Shown piece after piece: positions 8,314-17,477 of a stretch of DNA of 53,067 nt. The DNA comes from Gammaproteobacteria bacterium (lineage in GTDB: Bacteria; Pseudomonadota; Gammaproteobacteria; Pseudomonadales; Pseudomonadaceae): contig JAAYFI010000070.1 of assembly GCA_012728315.1 (NCBI GenBank), forward strand, positions 1-53,067. The letters are read 5' to 3'. A model generated the notes under the pieces. The model was not told where the DNA came from and did no database searches. It saw only the letters and a list, made by a program, of their open reading frames with translations. A program made the position numbers and the translations under genes. How positions within the stretch are numbered: position 1 is the stretch's first letter; each line of letters opens with the position of its first letter.

Positions 8314-9144
8314 ATGTCGCATCATCCCGCGCACGATTCACCTCTAGGCAAAAGCAGTGCCTATATCAGCCAGTATGACGCCAGCTTATTGTTTGGTATT
8401 GCCCGAGCAACGAAGTGGCGTGAGCTCGGCTTTAGCGCTGATAGTTTGCCCTATCAGGGTGTTGATGTGTGGAACTGCTATGAGCTGTCTTGGTTGTTGC
8501 CCTCAGGCAAACCCGTGGTCGCCATTGGGCAATTTGTTGTTCCTGCGGATTCGCCCAATATTATCGAATCGAAATCCTTTAAGCTGTATCTGAACTCTTT
8601 TAATCAGAGCGTGTATGCCAGTTTTGCTGAAGTGCAGGCGGTGCTGGTGGCTGATTTATCTAAAGTGGCACAAGCGCCGGTCCAGGTGCAGCTGAAAACC
8701 TTAGATGCAGTGTGCGCAGAAGGCGTGCATCAGCCTCAGGGTGTTTGTATTGATGATCTGGATGTGAGCGTCAGTGCCTATCAAGAACCCTCGCACACAC
8801 AGCTGCTGTGCTCCGCCGAGCACGTTGAGGAGCAGCTCTACAGCCATTTACTGAAGTCCAATTGTCCGGTCACTGGGCAGCCAGACTGGGGGACCTTGCA
8901 CGTGCATTACCGCGGGGCCAAGTTGGATCATGCCAGTTTCTTGCTTTATTTGATCCGTTTTCGCCAGCACCAAGATTTTCACGAGCAGTGTGTGGAGCGC
9001 ATTTTTCTTGATTTACAGCGCTGCTTGCAGCCTGAGTTCTTAAGCGTATCGGCACGCTATGTGCGTCGTGGTGGTTTAGATATCAATCCGTACCGCAGTA
9101 CGCAGCCGCTTGCCATTGATAATCGACGCCTGGCGCGCCAATAA
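8314..9144 (+). CDS. queF: NADPH-dependent 7-cyano-7-deazaguanine reductase
   Basis: QueF reduces preQ0 to preQ1 in queuosine biosynthesis. The 276-aa length is that of the bimodular tunnel-fold type. The substrate-binding motif [12 protein letters not shown] begins at about residue 85; the C-terminal module carries [10 protein letters not shown] with the catalytic Cys184 and Asp191. The ATG at 8314 is chosen because AGGAG lies nine bases upstream; an in-frame TTG at 8290 would precede that site. The gene faces a minus-strand binding-protein gene across a shared bidirectional terminator. Confidence 0.95.
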   Translation: MSHHPAHDSPLGKSSAYISQYDASLLFGIARATKWRELGFSADSLPYQGVDVWNCYELSWLLPSGKPVVAIGQFVVPADSPNIIESKSFKLYLNSFNQSVYASFAEVQAVLVADLSKVAQAPVQVQLKTLDAVCAEGVHQPQGVCIDDLDVSVSAYQEPSHTQLLCSAEHVEEQLYSHLLKSNCPVTGQPDWGTLHVHYRGAKLDHASFLLYLIRFRQHQDFHEQCVERIFLDLQRCLQPEFLSVSARYVRRGGLDINPYRSTQPLAIDNRRLARQ

Positions 9145-9173
9145 GCACGGAGCCGCTGCAGAGTCGGCCTGTT

Positions 9174-9206
9174 AAAAAAACCGCGCAGAATATGCGCGGT
9201 TTTTTT
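9174..9206. terminator. Bidirectional terminator between queF and the binding-protein gene
   Basis: A7CCGCGCA (9174-9187) pairs with TGCGCGGT7 (9193-9206) around a five-base loop. A and T runs on the two sides make it a terminator for both converging genes. Confidence 0.95.
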
Positions 9207-9227
9207 GAGTTTAAAGTTGTAACTGAT

Positions 9228-10475
9228 TTATTTCAGTTGGTTCGGTTGGCCGGCTTTTGCCCGGACTGCCTGCCATTCTTCTTGAGTTTGTGCGGTTTGT
9301 TGGGCGGGAAAGCGCTGAAGAATTTTAAAGTAATCTTGTCGCGATGGATGCGCCATTACCGTATTGCGGTCATTGACTTGCACAACATAGACTGTTTGCA
9401 CATTTTGGTGATCAAAAGCGCGCCACTGTGCGGCATCTTTAAGCAGGGTGTAGTCATGGCCTTCCAAGGCTTTGATGACGGCTTCGCTATCAGTGCTACG
9501 GCTGCGGCTGACTGCGTCGGCCCATTGTTTGACTACAGTGTAGGCTGAAGCGGCTGCGCTGGGTGGGTACAGATCGTAGGCTTTGTTGAAGTTGTCAACG
9601 AAGGCTAAGCCGGCCTGAGAGTTTTCCAGTTCAGGTGCGCGCCATAACCAGTGTTCCGTACCAATCACACCGACCATTAAGCCTGGGCCGGCTTGCTCAA
9701 GCACGGATTGGGTTAGATTAGGCGCAATAATCTGTACTTTTTTGGTTAAACCTAAGGTGTCAGCGGTACGCATGGCGCGAACCAGATCATGCCCATAGAG
9801 AACTAAAGCAACAATATCGGCATTGCTCTCTAGAGCCTGCTTCAGGACAGCTGTGTAATCGGACTGTTTGGCGGTTGGGAAGGGTAAAAGTACGCCTTTA
9901 TGCTTGCTGGTGTCGGTGGTGTTGGTATTTTCACGTAAAGCTTGCTCGGAGCTGTGGCCCCAGGTGTAATCAGCGGTGACATAAAAATAGGTTTTATCAG
10001 GGAATTTTTCTGATAAGTACTGGCCCAGCGCGCGTCCGGTCATGGTGGCACTGCTGCTTTCTCTAAAGACATAGCGGTGGCCACTTTTATCGGTTACATC
10101 ATTGGAGTAGCCAATGGTGGCGAAATATAAGGTGTTGAGCTGGCGAGCACGTGCACTGGCGGCAATAGCAACTGCGCTGGAAACGCTACCAAACAACATG
10201 ACCGCGCCATCTTCAACCATTTTATCGACATTGCGTGCAGCTTTTTCGGGGCGTGATGCAGTGTCGCGGCTGATGAGTTTGACTTCGCGACCTAAGAGGC
10301 CGCCTTGTGCATTGATTTCATCAATGGCTAATAAGGCCGCACGCATTTGTGCTAGCCCTTCTTCTTTGTAATGGCCAGTGCGCGGATAGTTAAGACCAAT
10401 GAGGATAGGGTCAGCAGCAAGCGCTGTAACCGTCATGGCAACCCAGAGGGTTAGGGCAGAAAGCATACGAATCAC
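9228..10475 (-). CDS. Periplasmic substrate-binding protein (branched-chain amino acid/amide type)
   Basis: This is a Peripla_BP_6-type protein of the Leu/Ile/Val and urea/amide uptake group. A GTG start at 10475 is preferred because AAGGAG lies six bases upstream; it gives 415 aa with a signal peptide (MLSALTLWVAMTVTALAAD, cleavage after ALA). The mature start PILIGLNYPRTGHYKEEG and the segment AIDEINAQGGLLGREVKL are typical of the family. No permease or ATPase genes adjoin it, so it may be an orphan binding protein serving a transporter elsewhere, or a sensor. The ligand cannot be read from the sequence. Confidence 0.85.
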   Translation of the reverse strand: MIRMLSALTLWVAMTVTALAADPILIGLNYPRTGHYKEEGLAQMRAALLAIDEINAQGGLLGREVKLISRDTASRPEKAARNVDKMVEDGAVMLFGSVSSAVAIAASARARQLNTLYFATIGYSNDVTDKSGHRYVFRESSSATMTGRALGQYLSEKFPDKTYFYVTADYTWGHSSEQALRENTNTTDTSKHKGVLLPFPTAKQSDYTAVLKQALESNADIVALVLYGHDLVRAMRTADTLGLTKKVQIIAPNLTQSVLEQAGPGLMVGVIGTEHWLWRAPELENSQAGLAFVDNFNKAYDLYPPSAAASAYTVVKQWADAVSRSRSTDSEAVIKALEGHDYTLLKDAAQWRAFDHQNVQTVYVVQVNDRNTVMAHPSRQDYFKILQRFPAQQTAQTQEEWQAVRAKAGQPNQLK

Positions 10476-10595
10476 AAGGATCTCCTTATCTTGGAGCATA
10501 AAGTAATGGGCTAATGTTGGCTGACTGTGCAGTTATAGTGGCAGATAGGGTACTGTATTTTAGTCGTAGAGTTTAAATAAAGAAGTGTATTGGCA

Positions 10596-11459
10596 TTAAA
10601 CAATGCGAGTTTTGACTCCAAGCAATAAAAACCAAAGGTTAATCTGATCTTTAAACTGCTGTTGGATCTCTTGTACATCCAATTGCGTAAAAAGTGTCTG
10701 CGCCAGTGGCAGGTTGGCCAAGGTCGAGTGTTTAGCAGGATTTTGTAGCACTTCGCCAATCTGCACCAGTTCATAGAGCTGAGGTGTGGGCTGGCTAGGC
10801 ATGGGCTCGGCTGGATCGCGGTAACGTGCGCAGTCCACGAGGTAGCTGGGTTGCTTCCAAGCAGTTAGCAGTACGCTGCCGATTTTTCCAGAGAGCTGGT
10901 CGCAGACTGCATTTAAACTGTCGCTGTCGCGGGATAGTTCTGGCCAGTTTTCCAGTTCAGCTAAGATGGGTAAACTGCCAATATCTTGAAACAGCCCGCC
11001 CAATAAAGCATCGTCTATGGAAATGTGTTCAGTTAAGCTGGCCACACAGGCCGACCAGGCTGCGCGCATTAAGGAAGCATTCCAGCGGGCACGAAACATT
11101 TTCTGCAGGGCGAGCTCTTTGCTAATAAAGATATTGCGCACGGCAAAGCTTAAGACCAAATTATTCAACTTGTCAGTACCTAGACGGGCTAAAACATCGC
11201 GTAAAGAGCGACAAGGCCGTGCGCTTTTTAGCAGCGGGCTGTCAGCAAACTGCATTAAATAAGCGGCCAGCGGCGGGTCGCTGTTAATCACCCGGCTGAG
11301 CTGTTCTAAAGAGGTATAAGGGTCGCGTAATAACTGACGAATGCGCAGTGCATTTTCCGGCATCTGCGGGATTTTCGCCGTGCCTTTAAGAAAGGCGCTC
11401 AATAAGGCGTAATGCAGATTCGTTTGCGCAGTGCTTGGGCTAATGTGGGAGTCACTCAT
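10596..11459 (-). CDS. HDOD domain protein
   Basis: HDOD is an HD-superfamily domain without the full metal site, found in signalling and regulatory proteins. The 287-aa product has the HDOD opening IPQMPENALRIRQLLRDP, the motif LSRVINSDPPLAAYLMQFA, LRDVLARLGTDKLNNLVLS and a region ALLGGLFQDIGSLPIL near residue 160. The ATG at 11459 is chosen over an in-frame TTG two codons upstream; an AGGAT lies before it. It is divergent from ung, 54 bp away. No specific function is known. Confidence 0.85.
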   Translation of the reverse strand: MSDSHISPSTAQTNLHYALLSAFLKGTAKIPQMPENALRIRQLLRDPYTSLEQLSRVINSDPPLAAYLMQFADSPLLKSARPCRSLRDVLARLGTDKLNNLVLSFAVRNIFISKELALQKMFRARWNASLMRAAWSACVASLTEHISIDDALLGGLFQDIGSLPILAELENWPELSRDSDSLNAVCDQLSGKIGSVLLTAWKQPSYLVDCARYRDPAEPMPSQPTPQLYELVQIGEVLQNPAKHSTLANLPLAQTLFTQLDVQEIQQQFKDQINLWFLLLGVKTRIV

Positions 11460-11513
11460 TGACAAGTTATCCTGGCTTTCTTAGGGTGCTGCTTTTTATC
11501 GCGAGTTCAAATA

Positions 11514-12233
11514 ATGACGCAGTATAACCGTATTAAGCTAGAAAAGAGTTGGAAAGACGCTTTATCTGCAGAGTTTGAGCAGCCTTATATGCAGCAGTTG
11601 GCTGATTTTTTGCGTGAAGAAAAACAACAAGGTAAAGAGATTTATCCACTCGGCCCATTGATCTTTAATGCGTTGAATTTAACGCCATTGCCGCAGGTTA
11701 AGGTTGTGATTTTAGGTCAAGACCCTTATCACGGCCCCGGGCAAGCCCAAGGTTTAAGTTTTTCCGTACCTGAGGGAATAGCGATCCCACCCTCATTGCT
11801 CAATATCTATAAAGAGCTGCAGCGCGACTTAAATATTCCGCTGGCCGCGCATGGCTGTTTAGAAAGCTGGGCTAAGCAAGGTGTGTTGTTGCTCAATACC
11901 ACTTTGACGGTGGAACGAGGACAGGCCGGGTCCCATGCCAAGGCCGGTTGGCAGCGGTTTACCGATTGCATTATTGATTGTGTCAGTGCGCAGCAAGAGC
12001 ATGTGGTGTTTATGTTGTGGGGCGCGCATGCACGCAGTAAAGCTCAGCGTATTGATGCCAGCAAACATTTGCTGCTCTGTTCGGCTCATCCATCGCCGCT
12101 GTCGGCCTACCGCGGTTTCTTAGGCAATGGGCACTTCAGTCAATGCAATAAGTTTTTGCAGCGCACGGGGCAGCAGCCCATTGAATGGCGACTGCCCGGG
12201 CTGCGCACGGATCAGGTCGAGCTTAAGCTGTAA
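11514..12233 (+). CDS. ung: Uracil-DNA glycosylase (family 1)
   Basis: Ung removes uracil from DNA and starts base-excision repair. The 239-aa protein has the water-activating loop [18 protein letters not shown], with catalytic Asp70, and the Leu-intercalation loop [11 protein letters not shown]. Length and motifs fit family 1 Ung. It converges on gacS with only one base between the stop codons, so the two transcripts must overlap. Confidence 0.97.
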   Translation: MTQYNRIKLEKSWKDALSAEFEQPYMQQLADFLREEKQQGKEIYPLGPLIFNALNLTPLPQVKVVILGQDPYHGPGQAQGLSFSVPEGIAIPPSLLNIYKELQRDLNIPLAAHGCLESWAKQGVLLLNTTLTVERGQAGSHAKAGWQRFTDCIIDCVSAQQEHVVFMLWGAHARSKAQRIDASKHLLLCSAHPSPLSAYRGFLGNGHFSQCNKFLQRTGQQPIEWRLPGLRTDQVELKL

Positions 12234-12234
12234 G

Positions 12235-15015
12235 TCAGGGCTGAGGTGCTGCACCGTTTTGTGCTGCGGCATAGGCCAGTAAGCGCTCAATCGCGGTGTC
12301 GAGCTCATCGAGTGCGGGCTCGATCTGTGTCACATCATTTTTAATTAAAGTTTCACAGGTCTTACAGATGGCGCGCAATTGCGGGACGCCACAGTATTGT
12401 GTGGCACCATGAATGCGGTGGATGCGTTCCAGTAATGCACGGCGATCGTTAAGGTTGCGCGCGTTTTGTAGATAGAGACGGTCACTGGGTAACGACTCAA
12501 GCAGCAAGGTTAATAATTCGCGGGCTAAAGAGTCTTTACCATTTGATAGTGAACGACCTTCTTCACGGTCAATAATAGGCAATTGCAGATGTTGGGTAAT
12601 GCTGTCGCTCGGCAGCTCAATGGCATGGTGTGGGCTCACGAAGATGCCGGTCCATTTAGCAATCGCTTTAGCTAAGGATTGCTCATTAATAGGTTTGCTC
12701 AGGCAGTCATTTAAACCGGATTGCAAAAATAAATGCGTTTCGTGTGGGAGTGCGTGGGCGGTTACGGCGATGATTGGGGTGGCCTTCAGCTGTTGATGGT
12801 GCTCCCATGCGCGTATCGCTTCAGTGCATTGCTGGCCGCTCATTCCCGGCATTTGAATATCCATAAAAACAATATCAAAGCTGTTGTTCTGAAATAAAGT
12901 CAGGGCGCTGTGGCCATTGTTGGCGCTACTCGCGCGTACCCCCATATCACTGAGTAAGGTTTGAATCAGCAATAAGTTGGCTGGATTGTCATCAACACAT
13001 AAAGCATGCAGCGTCGGCTGCTCAGCAGTGAGCAGGGGTTGTGCTTCAGCCGGCTCTGGAATGCACAGTAGATCTTTGATGGCATGCTGCAGGCGTCGAT
13101 GACAGGTGGGCTTACTCAGCATCTGATCACAAAAGGGTCGCCCTAGATTATTTTGGAAAACAGTAAAATCGCTGGTACTGCATAACAGCAGCACTGCACA
13201 CTGCAAGTCTTGCAGTTGCTTGAGGGTGTGCTTGATCAGACTCAGCGAGTGGTGTTGGCTGTTGATGCTCAGCACCGCCAAATGATAAGGCGCGTCTGTT
13301 GCAGTTGCCTGCTGAACCTGTTCGACACTGTCTTGTAAACTGCTACAGCAGTTGACCTCTAAACCGCAATCTTCTAGTTGATGAGCAATGGCTTGTTGGG
13401 CCAGTGGATGAGGTTCGTGCAGTACGGCGCGATAGGCTAAGGGTTGCGACTCCGAGGCTGGCAAATCATTGTCATAGGTTTTTTCTAGGCGCAAGGTAAA
13501 CCAAAATTCAGAGCCCTCACCGGGGGTGCTATTGACACCAATTTCACCGCCCATATGCTCAACTAAGCGTTTAGAAATGGTCAGGCCTAAGCCTGTGCCA
13601 CCGGCTTGTCGCGTCAGAGAGTGATCAGCTTGGCTAAAGGCTTGGAAAAGAGTGTTTTGATCAATAGCGTGCATGCCAATGCCTGTGTCTTGCACGCTGA
13701 AACGCAGCTGCACGCACTCGTGGTACTCATCGTCCAGCATCGCGCGTACAACAACACTGCCTTCGTGGGTAAACTTGATGGCATTGCCAATGAGATTGGT
13801 TAGGATTTGTTTAATGCGCTGTGCATCGCCCATTACAGTGCGCGGAGTGTCGCGGTAGACCAAACTGATCAGTTCTAAGTTTTTCTGATGGGCGGCGGGC
13901 GCGAGCAGGGTTAGGGTGTCTTGAATCAGATCGCGCAGATAAAAAGGTGCATGATCCAGCACCAGTTTCCCCGCTTCGATTTTGGAAAAATCCAATATTT
14001 CATTAATGATATTGAGTAGGCTGTCTGACGAATTAATAATGGTATTGAGGTAGTCTTCTTGCCGAATGGTCAGATCGCTTTTTTTCAGTAACTGGGTAAA
14101 GCCAATAATGCCGTTTAGCGGTGTGCGAATTTCATGGCTCATATTGGCCAAAAACTCTGACTTGATGCGACTGGCCTCAATGGCTTCTTTGCGCGCTAAA
14201 TCCAGTTCAATATTCTGGATTTCAATGGTTTCTAAGTTGTGCCGCGCATCATCAAGTGCTTGATCGATATTGCTTTGTAGTTCTTCTTGCGCCTGTTGTA
14301 ATGACTGCGCCATCAGGTTAATACCATTGACCAGCTCGTCAAGCTCGTGACTGCCCGGTGAGTCGAGGCGTGTATCGAGGTGGCCATCACGAATACTGGC
14401 GACACCTTTTTTGATATTTTCCAGCGGAATACTAATGTTGCGGCTGAGGCGCAGGGCCAATAGCCCAGTAATCAATAAGCCTAAAATAATCAGTGCAACG
14501 CTGACAAAAACACTGCGGTAACCTTCCAGCAAGGTGGCATGGTGCGACAGCTCAAGACTGATCCAGCCAAGGGGTTGCTGGGTGTCACTGTTGTTTTGCT
14601 CGCCTGCTTGCGAGGGTAAGGGCCGTTCAAAAACCGATAAGGTCAGTAGTGTGCTGTCATTGTACGTATCAATGCGGGGGCGTGGTTCAGCTGTCAGTTG
14701 GTGTGCGGGAATTGAAGGGCCTGAATGCGCCAGTACAACACCTGGCGCCGCAGTAAAGCGCACTGAGCGCACATCATGTAGCTCAAGGGCATCTTGCGCA
14801 ATGCTGAACAGTTGCTCGCGGTCTTGATGAAGTAAGGGTTGATAGCTGAGTAGAGACAGCTGGTTAATAATTAATTCACCACGCCGCAGCAACTGCTGCT
14901 GTAAATCATTGAGTTGCGAGTGGCTGAACCAGCTGCCCAAAATAATCGCAAAGAGCCCTGAAGGCACTAAGGTCAGCAGCAGCACGCGTCCTTTAATTCC
15001 AAGATTGGTCAACAT
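12235..15015 (-). CDS. gacS: Hybrid sensor histidine kinase GacS/BarA
   Basis: GacS phosphorylates GacA, which drives the Rsm small RNAs that control the switch between planktonic and biofilm/secondary-metabolism states. The 926-aa protein has TM1 (about 11-30), a periplasmic sensor region (about 31-165), TM2 (about 169-190), HAMP (190-242), HisKA with His294 in [12 protein letters not shown], HATPase (N box near 411, GTGLGLTIS near 473-481), a degenerate receiver-like segment (about 525-650), a true receiver with Asp719 (FMDIQMPG), and a C-terminal HPt with His866 in RIHRIHG. The start has a clear AAGGAG site. It is divergent from cysM, as in other Pseudomonas. Confidence 0.95.
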   Translation of the reverse strand: MLTNLGIKGRVLLLTLVPSGLFAIILGSWFSHSQLNDLQQQLLRRGELIINQLSLLSYQPLLHQDREQLFSIAQDALELHDVRSVRFTAAPGVVLAHSGPSIPAHQLTAEPRPRIDTYNDSTLLTLSVFERPLPSQAGEQNNSDTQQPLGWISLELSHHATLLEGYRSVFVSVALIILGLLITGLLALRLSRNISIPLENIKKGVASIRDGHLDTRLDSPGSHELDELVNGINLMAQSLQQAQEELQSNIDQALDDARHNLETIEIQNIELDLARKEAIEASRIKSEFLANMSHEIRTPLNGIIGFTQLLKKSDLTIRQEDYLNTIINSSDSLLNIINEILDFSKIEAGKLVLDHAPFYLRDLIQDTLTLLAPAAHQKNLELISLVYRDTPRTVMGDAQRIKQILTNLIGNAIKFTHEGSVVVRAMLDDEYHECVQLRFSVQDTGIGMHAIDQNTLFQAFSQADHSLTRQAGGTGLGLTISKRLVEHMGGEIGVNSTPGEGSEFWFTLRLEKTYDNDLPASESQPLAYRAVLHEPHPLAQQAIAHQLEDCGLEVNCCSSLQDSVEQVQQATATDAPYHLAVLSINSQHHSLSLIKHTLKQLQDLQCAVLLLCSTSDFTVFQNNLGRPFCDQMLSKPTCHRRLQHAIKDLLCIPEPAEAQPLLTAEQPTLHALCVDDNPANLLLIQTLLSDMGVRASSANNGHSALTLFQNNSFDIVFMDIQMPGMSGQQCTEAIRAWEHHQQLKATPIIAVTAHALPHETHLFLQSGLNDCLSKPINEQSLAKAIAKWTGIFVSPHHAIELPSDSITQHLQLPIIDREEGRSLSNGKDSLARELLTLLLESLPSDRLYLQNARNLNDRRALLERIHRIHGATQYCGVPQLRAICKTCETLIKNDVTQIEPALDELDTAIERLLAYAAAQNGAAPQP

Positions 15016-15172
15016 GCTCTGATTCTCCTTGCCACAGAATAAAGGACTGATAAAAATAATTTGTATTTATCTATTATAGCTGTCGGTTATAAGTTGATGC
15101 ATTCGCGGGTTATGGACTCTTCACATTTGGCGCTATCATAGGCCTCTTTCAATTTTGATGCCGCTGCTTATT

Positions 15173-16069
15173 ATGACCGTTCATTATCCAACCTTGGCCG
15201 ACTGCATCGGCAATACTCCTCTGATTCGCTTACAGCGCCTGGCCGGCGAAACCAGTAATACCTTGCTGGTTAAGCTTGAGGGCAATAACCCCGCAGGCTC
15301 GGTAAAAGATCGCCCAGCGCTGGCCATGATTGAGCGTGCCGAGCGCAGTGGCCGTATCCGGCCGGGCGATGCTTTGATTGAAGCCACCTCAGGCAATACG
15401 GGCATTGCTTTAGCGATGGTTGCCGCGATCAAAGGCTACCGGATGGTGTTGATTATGCCTGATAACTCCACTGCTGAGCGTAAAGCGGCGATGACCGCTT
15501 ATGGCGCCGAGTTGATTTTAGTGGACTCCATGGAGGCAGCCCGTGATTTGGCGTTAGAGATGCAGGCGCAAGGGCAAGGGATCGTCTTGGATCAGTTTTC
15601 TAATCAAGATAATCCTACTGCACATTACCGCACCACAGGCCCAGAAATTTGGCGGCAAACTCAAGGGCAGGTCACGCACTTTATCAGTTCGATGGGTACC
15701 ACGGGCACTATCATGGGGGTTTCCCGTTATTTAAAAGAACAAAACCCTAATGTGCAGATTGTGGGTTTACAGCCCACTGAAGGGGCAACCATTCCAGGTA
15801 TTCGACGTTGGCCGGCAGCCTATTTGCCCAGTATTTTTGAGGCCAGTCGCGTTGATCAAGTGATCGATATGGATCAGCACACCGCTGAAAACTGTATGCG
15901 ACGTTTGGCTCGTGAAGAAGGTATCTTTTGTGGTGTATCGTCAGGCGGTGCGGTCGCGGCGATGCTGCAAGTGGCTCAAACTGTGGAAAACGCCGTCTTG
16001 GTCGCCATTATTTGCGATCGCGGTGATCGTTATTTATCCAGCGGTATTTATGCGCCGGAGTCTGTATGA
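15173..16069 (+). CDS. cysM: Cysteine synthase B
   Basis: CysM makes cysteine (or S-sulfocysteine) from O-acetylserine with PLP. The 298-aa protein starts MTVHYPTLADCIGNTPL; PLP-binding Lys45 is in NPAGSVKDRPA and the Asn-binding loop is EATSGNTGIALA. The CysM-type substrate region GTTGTIMGVSRYLKEQNP is present. The start at 15173 matches the family; two in-frame upstream starts (15155, 15158) lack a better ribosome site. It overlaps rlmD by ATGA, so the two are translationally coupled. Confidence 0.95.
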   Translation: MTVHYPTLADCIGNTPLIRLQRLAGETSNTLLVKLEGNNPAGSVKDRPALAMIERAERSGRIRPGDALIEATSGNTGIALAMVAAIKGYRMVLIMPDNSTAERKAAMTAYGAELILVDSMEAARDLALEMQAQGQGIVLDQFSNQDNPTAHYRTTGPEIWRQTQGQVTHFISSMGTTGTIMGVSRYLKEQNPNVQIVGLQPTEGATIPGIRRWPAAYLPSIFEASRVDQVIDMDQHTAENCMRRLAREEGIFCGVSSGGAVAAMLQVAQTVENAVLVAIICDRGDRYLSSGIYAPESV

Positions 16070-17421
16070 GTCGCTCTAAAGCAACATCATCATTACGCTT
16101 TCAACCCGCTGGAGGTGCTGCGCGTAGCACTGTGCCAGTGGGCAAAAAACAATGGTTAAATATCGAACGCTTAGCGCACGATGGCCGAGGCATTGCTTTT
16201 CTTGATGGACGCACCTGGTTTGTCAGTGGTGCATTGCCCGGAGAGCAGGTGCAGGCGCAAGTCTTAGCAGCGCGCAGCAAGGTGGTTGAGGCGCAAACGG
16301 TGGCTCTGCAAACCTCCAGCCCCGAGCGTATCAGCGCGGCATGCCCATGGGCTGGGCAGTGCGGTGGCTGTACCTTGCAACATATCAGTCATGCTCAGCA
16401 AATTGAGCTTAAGCACAACAATCTAGTTGAGCAGCTCGCTCGTGAGGCGGTGGTGCCTACTGAATGGGCGCCGCCTTTAGTCGGACCGGCCTTCGCTTAT
16501 CGCCGCCGTACACGTGTGGCGGTGCGTTACGATGCGCAACACAAGCATGTGCAGGTGGGCTTTCGAGGTTTAGCCAGTAAAGCCATTGTTGAAGTGCAGA
16601 GCTGTGTGATTTTACGTTCTGAATTGCAGCCACTCTTTGCTGGCTTAGCGGCATTGCTTAATGCTTTTCAGCAGCCGCACGTCTTAGGTCATATTGAGCT
16701 CTTTAGCGGCAGCAGCACAGCATTATTATTGCGTCACACACAAAGCTTGCATCCAGCTGATTTGCAGTTGTTGCGTGCTTATTGCGCGCAGCATCAAGCA
16801 CAATTGTGGCTGCATGGGGCGGGTGAGCCGCAGCCGGATCAAGCTGGACAGGTGCTGAGCTATGCATTACCGGCGTATGCTTTAAATATTGCGTATCAGC
16901 CGGGTGATTTTGTTCAAGTGAATGCGCACATGAATGAGGCGATGATAGCCCAAGCGCTGGACTGGTTAGCACCGCAGGCGGATGCGCGCGTCTTGGATCT
17001 ATTTTGTGGGCTGGGTAATTTCGCCTTACCTCTTGCGCAGCGAGTCGAGCAGGTGGTTGCGGTCGAAGGCGTGGCGTCAATGTTGCAGCGCGCACAAGAC
17101 AATGCTAGCGCTTGCGGGCTGAGCAATGTGCACTTTTTTCATTGTGATCTGTCTATGCCGCTGCACAATGAGCGCTGGGCGCAGCAGGCTTTTTCTGCGG
17201 CTTTATTAGATCCTCCGCGTGAAGGTGCGCAGGTTGTGGTTGAGCATTTAGCGCAATTAAAAGTGCCGCGTATTGTTTATGTGTCTTGTAATCCCGCCAC
17301 TTTGGCGCGCGATATTGCTCTGCTTACAGCGCGCGGTTATCGTTTAGAAAAAGCGGGGGTGCTGGATATGTTTGCGCAAACAGGGCACACCGAAGCAATG
17401 GCGTTATTGGTAAAAAAGTAA
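16066..17421 (+). CDS. rlmD: 23S rRNA (uracil-1939-C5)-methyltransferase
   Basis: RlmD (RumA) methylates U1939 of 23S rRNA using SAM. The 451-aa protein has an N-terminal TRAM domain (about 27-85), iron-sulfur cysteines in CPWAGQCGGC (Cys93, Cys99, Cys102), a SAM site LDLFCGLGNFALPLA (about 315-330), the DPPREGA motif and the nucleophile loop VSCNPATLARD. It overlaps the cysM stop by four bases and is followed by relA, the conserved Pseudomonas order. Confidence 0.96.
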   Translation: MSRSKATSSLRFQPAGGAARSTVPVGKKQWLNIERLAHDGRGIAFLDGRTWFVSGALPGEQVQAQVLAARSKVVEAQTVALQTSSPERISAACPWAGQCGGCTLQHISHAQQIELKHNNLVEQLAREAVVPTEWAPPLVGPAFAYRRRTRVAVRYDAQHKHVQVGFRGLASKAIVEVQSCVILRSELQPLFAGLAALLNAFQQPHVLGHIELFSGSSTALLLRHTQSLHPADLQLLRAYCAQHQAQLWLHGAGEPQPDQAGQVLSYALPAYALNIAYQPGDFVQVNAHMNEAMIAQALDWLAPQADARVLDLFCGLGNFALPLAQRVEQVVAVEGVASMLQRAQDNASACGLSNVHFFHCDLSMPLHNERWAQQAFSAALLDPPREGAQVVVEHLAQLKVPRIVYVSCNPATLARDIALLTARGYRLEKAGVLDMFAQTGHTEAMALLVKK

Positions 17422-17477
17422 GCGGTCTACCTCGGTAGTCGATTGGGTTAGAGAGTCTTAGGCTCGAAGGATTGGTA

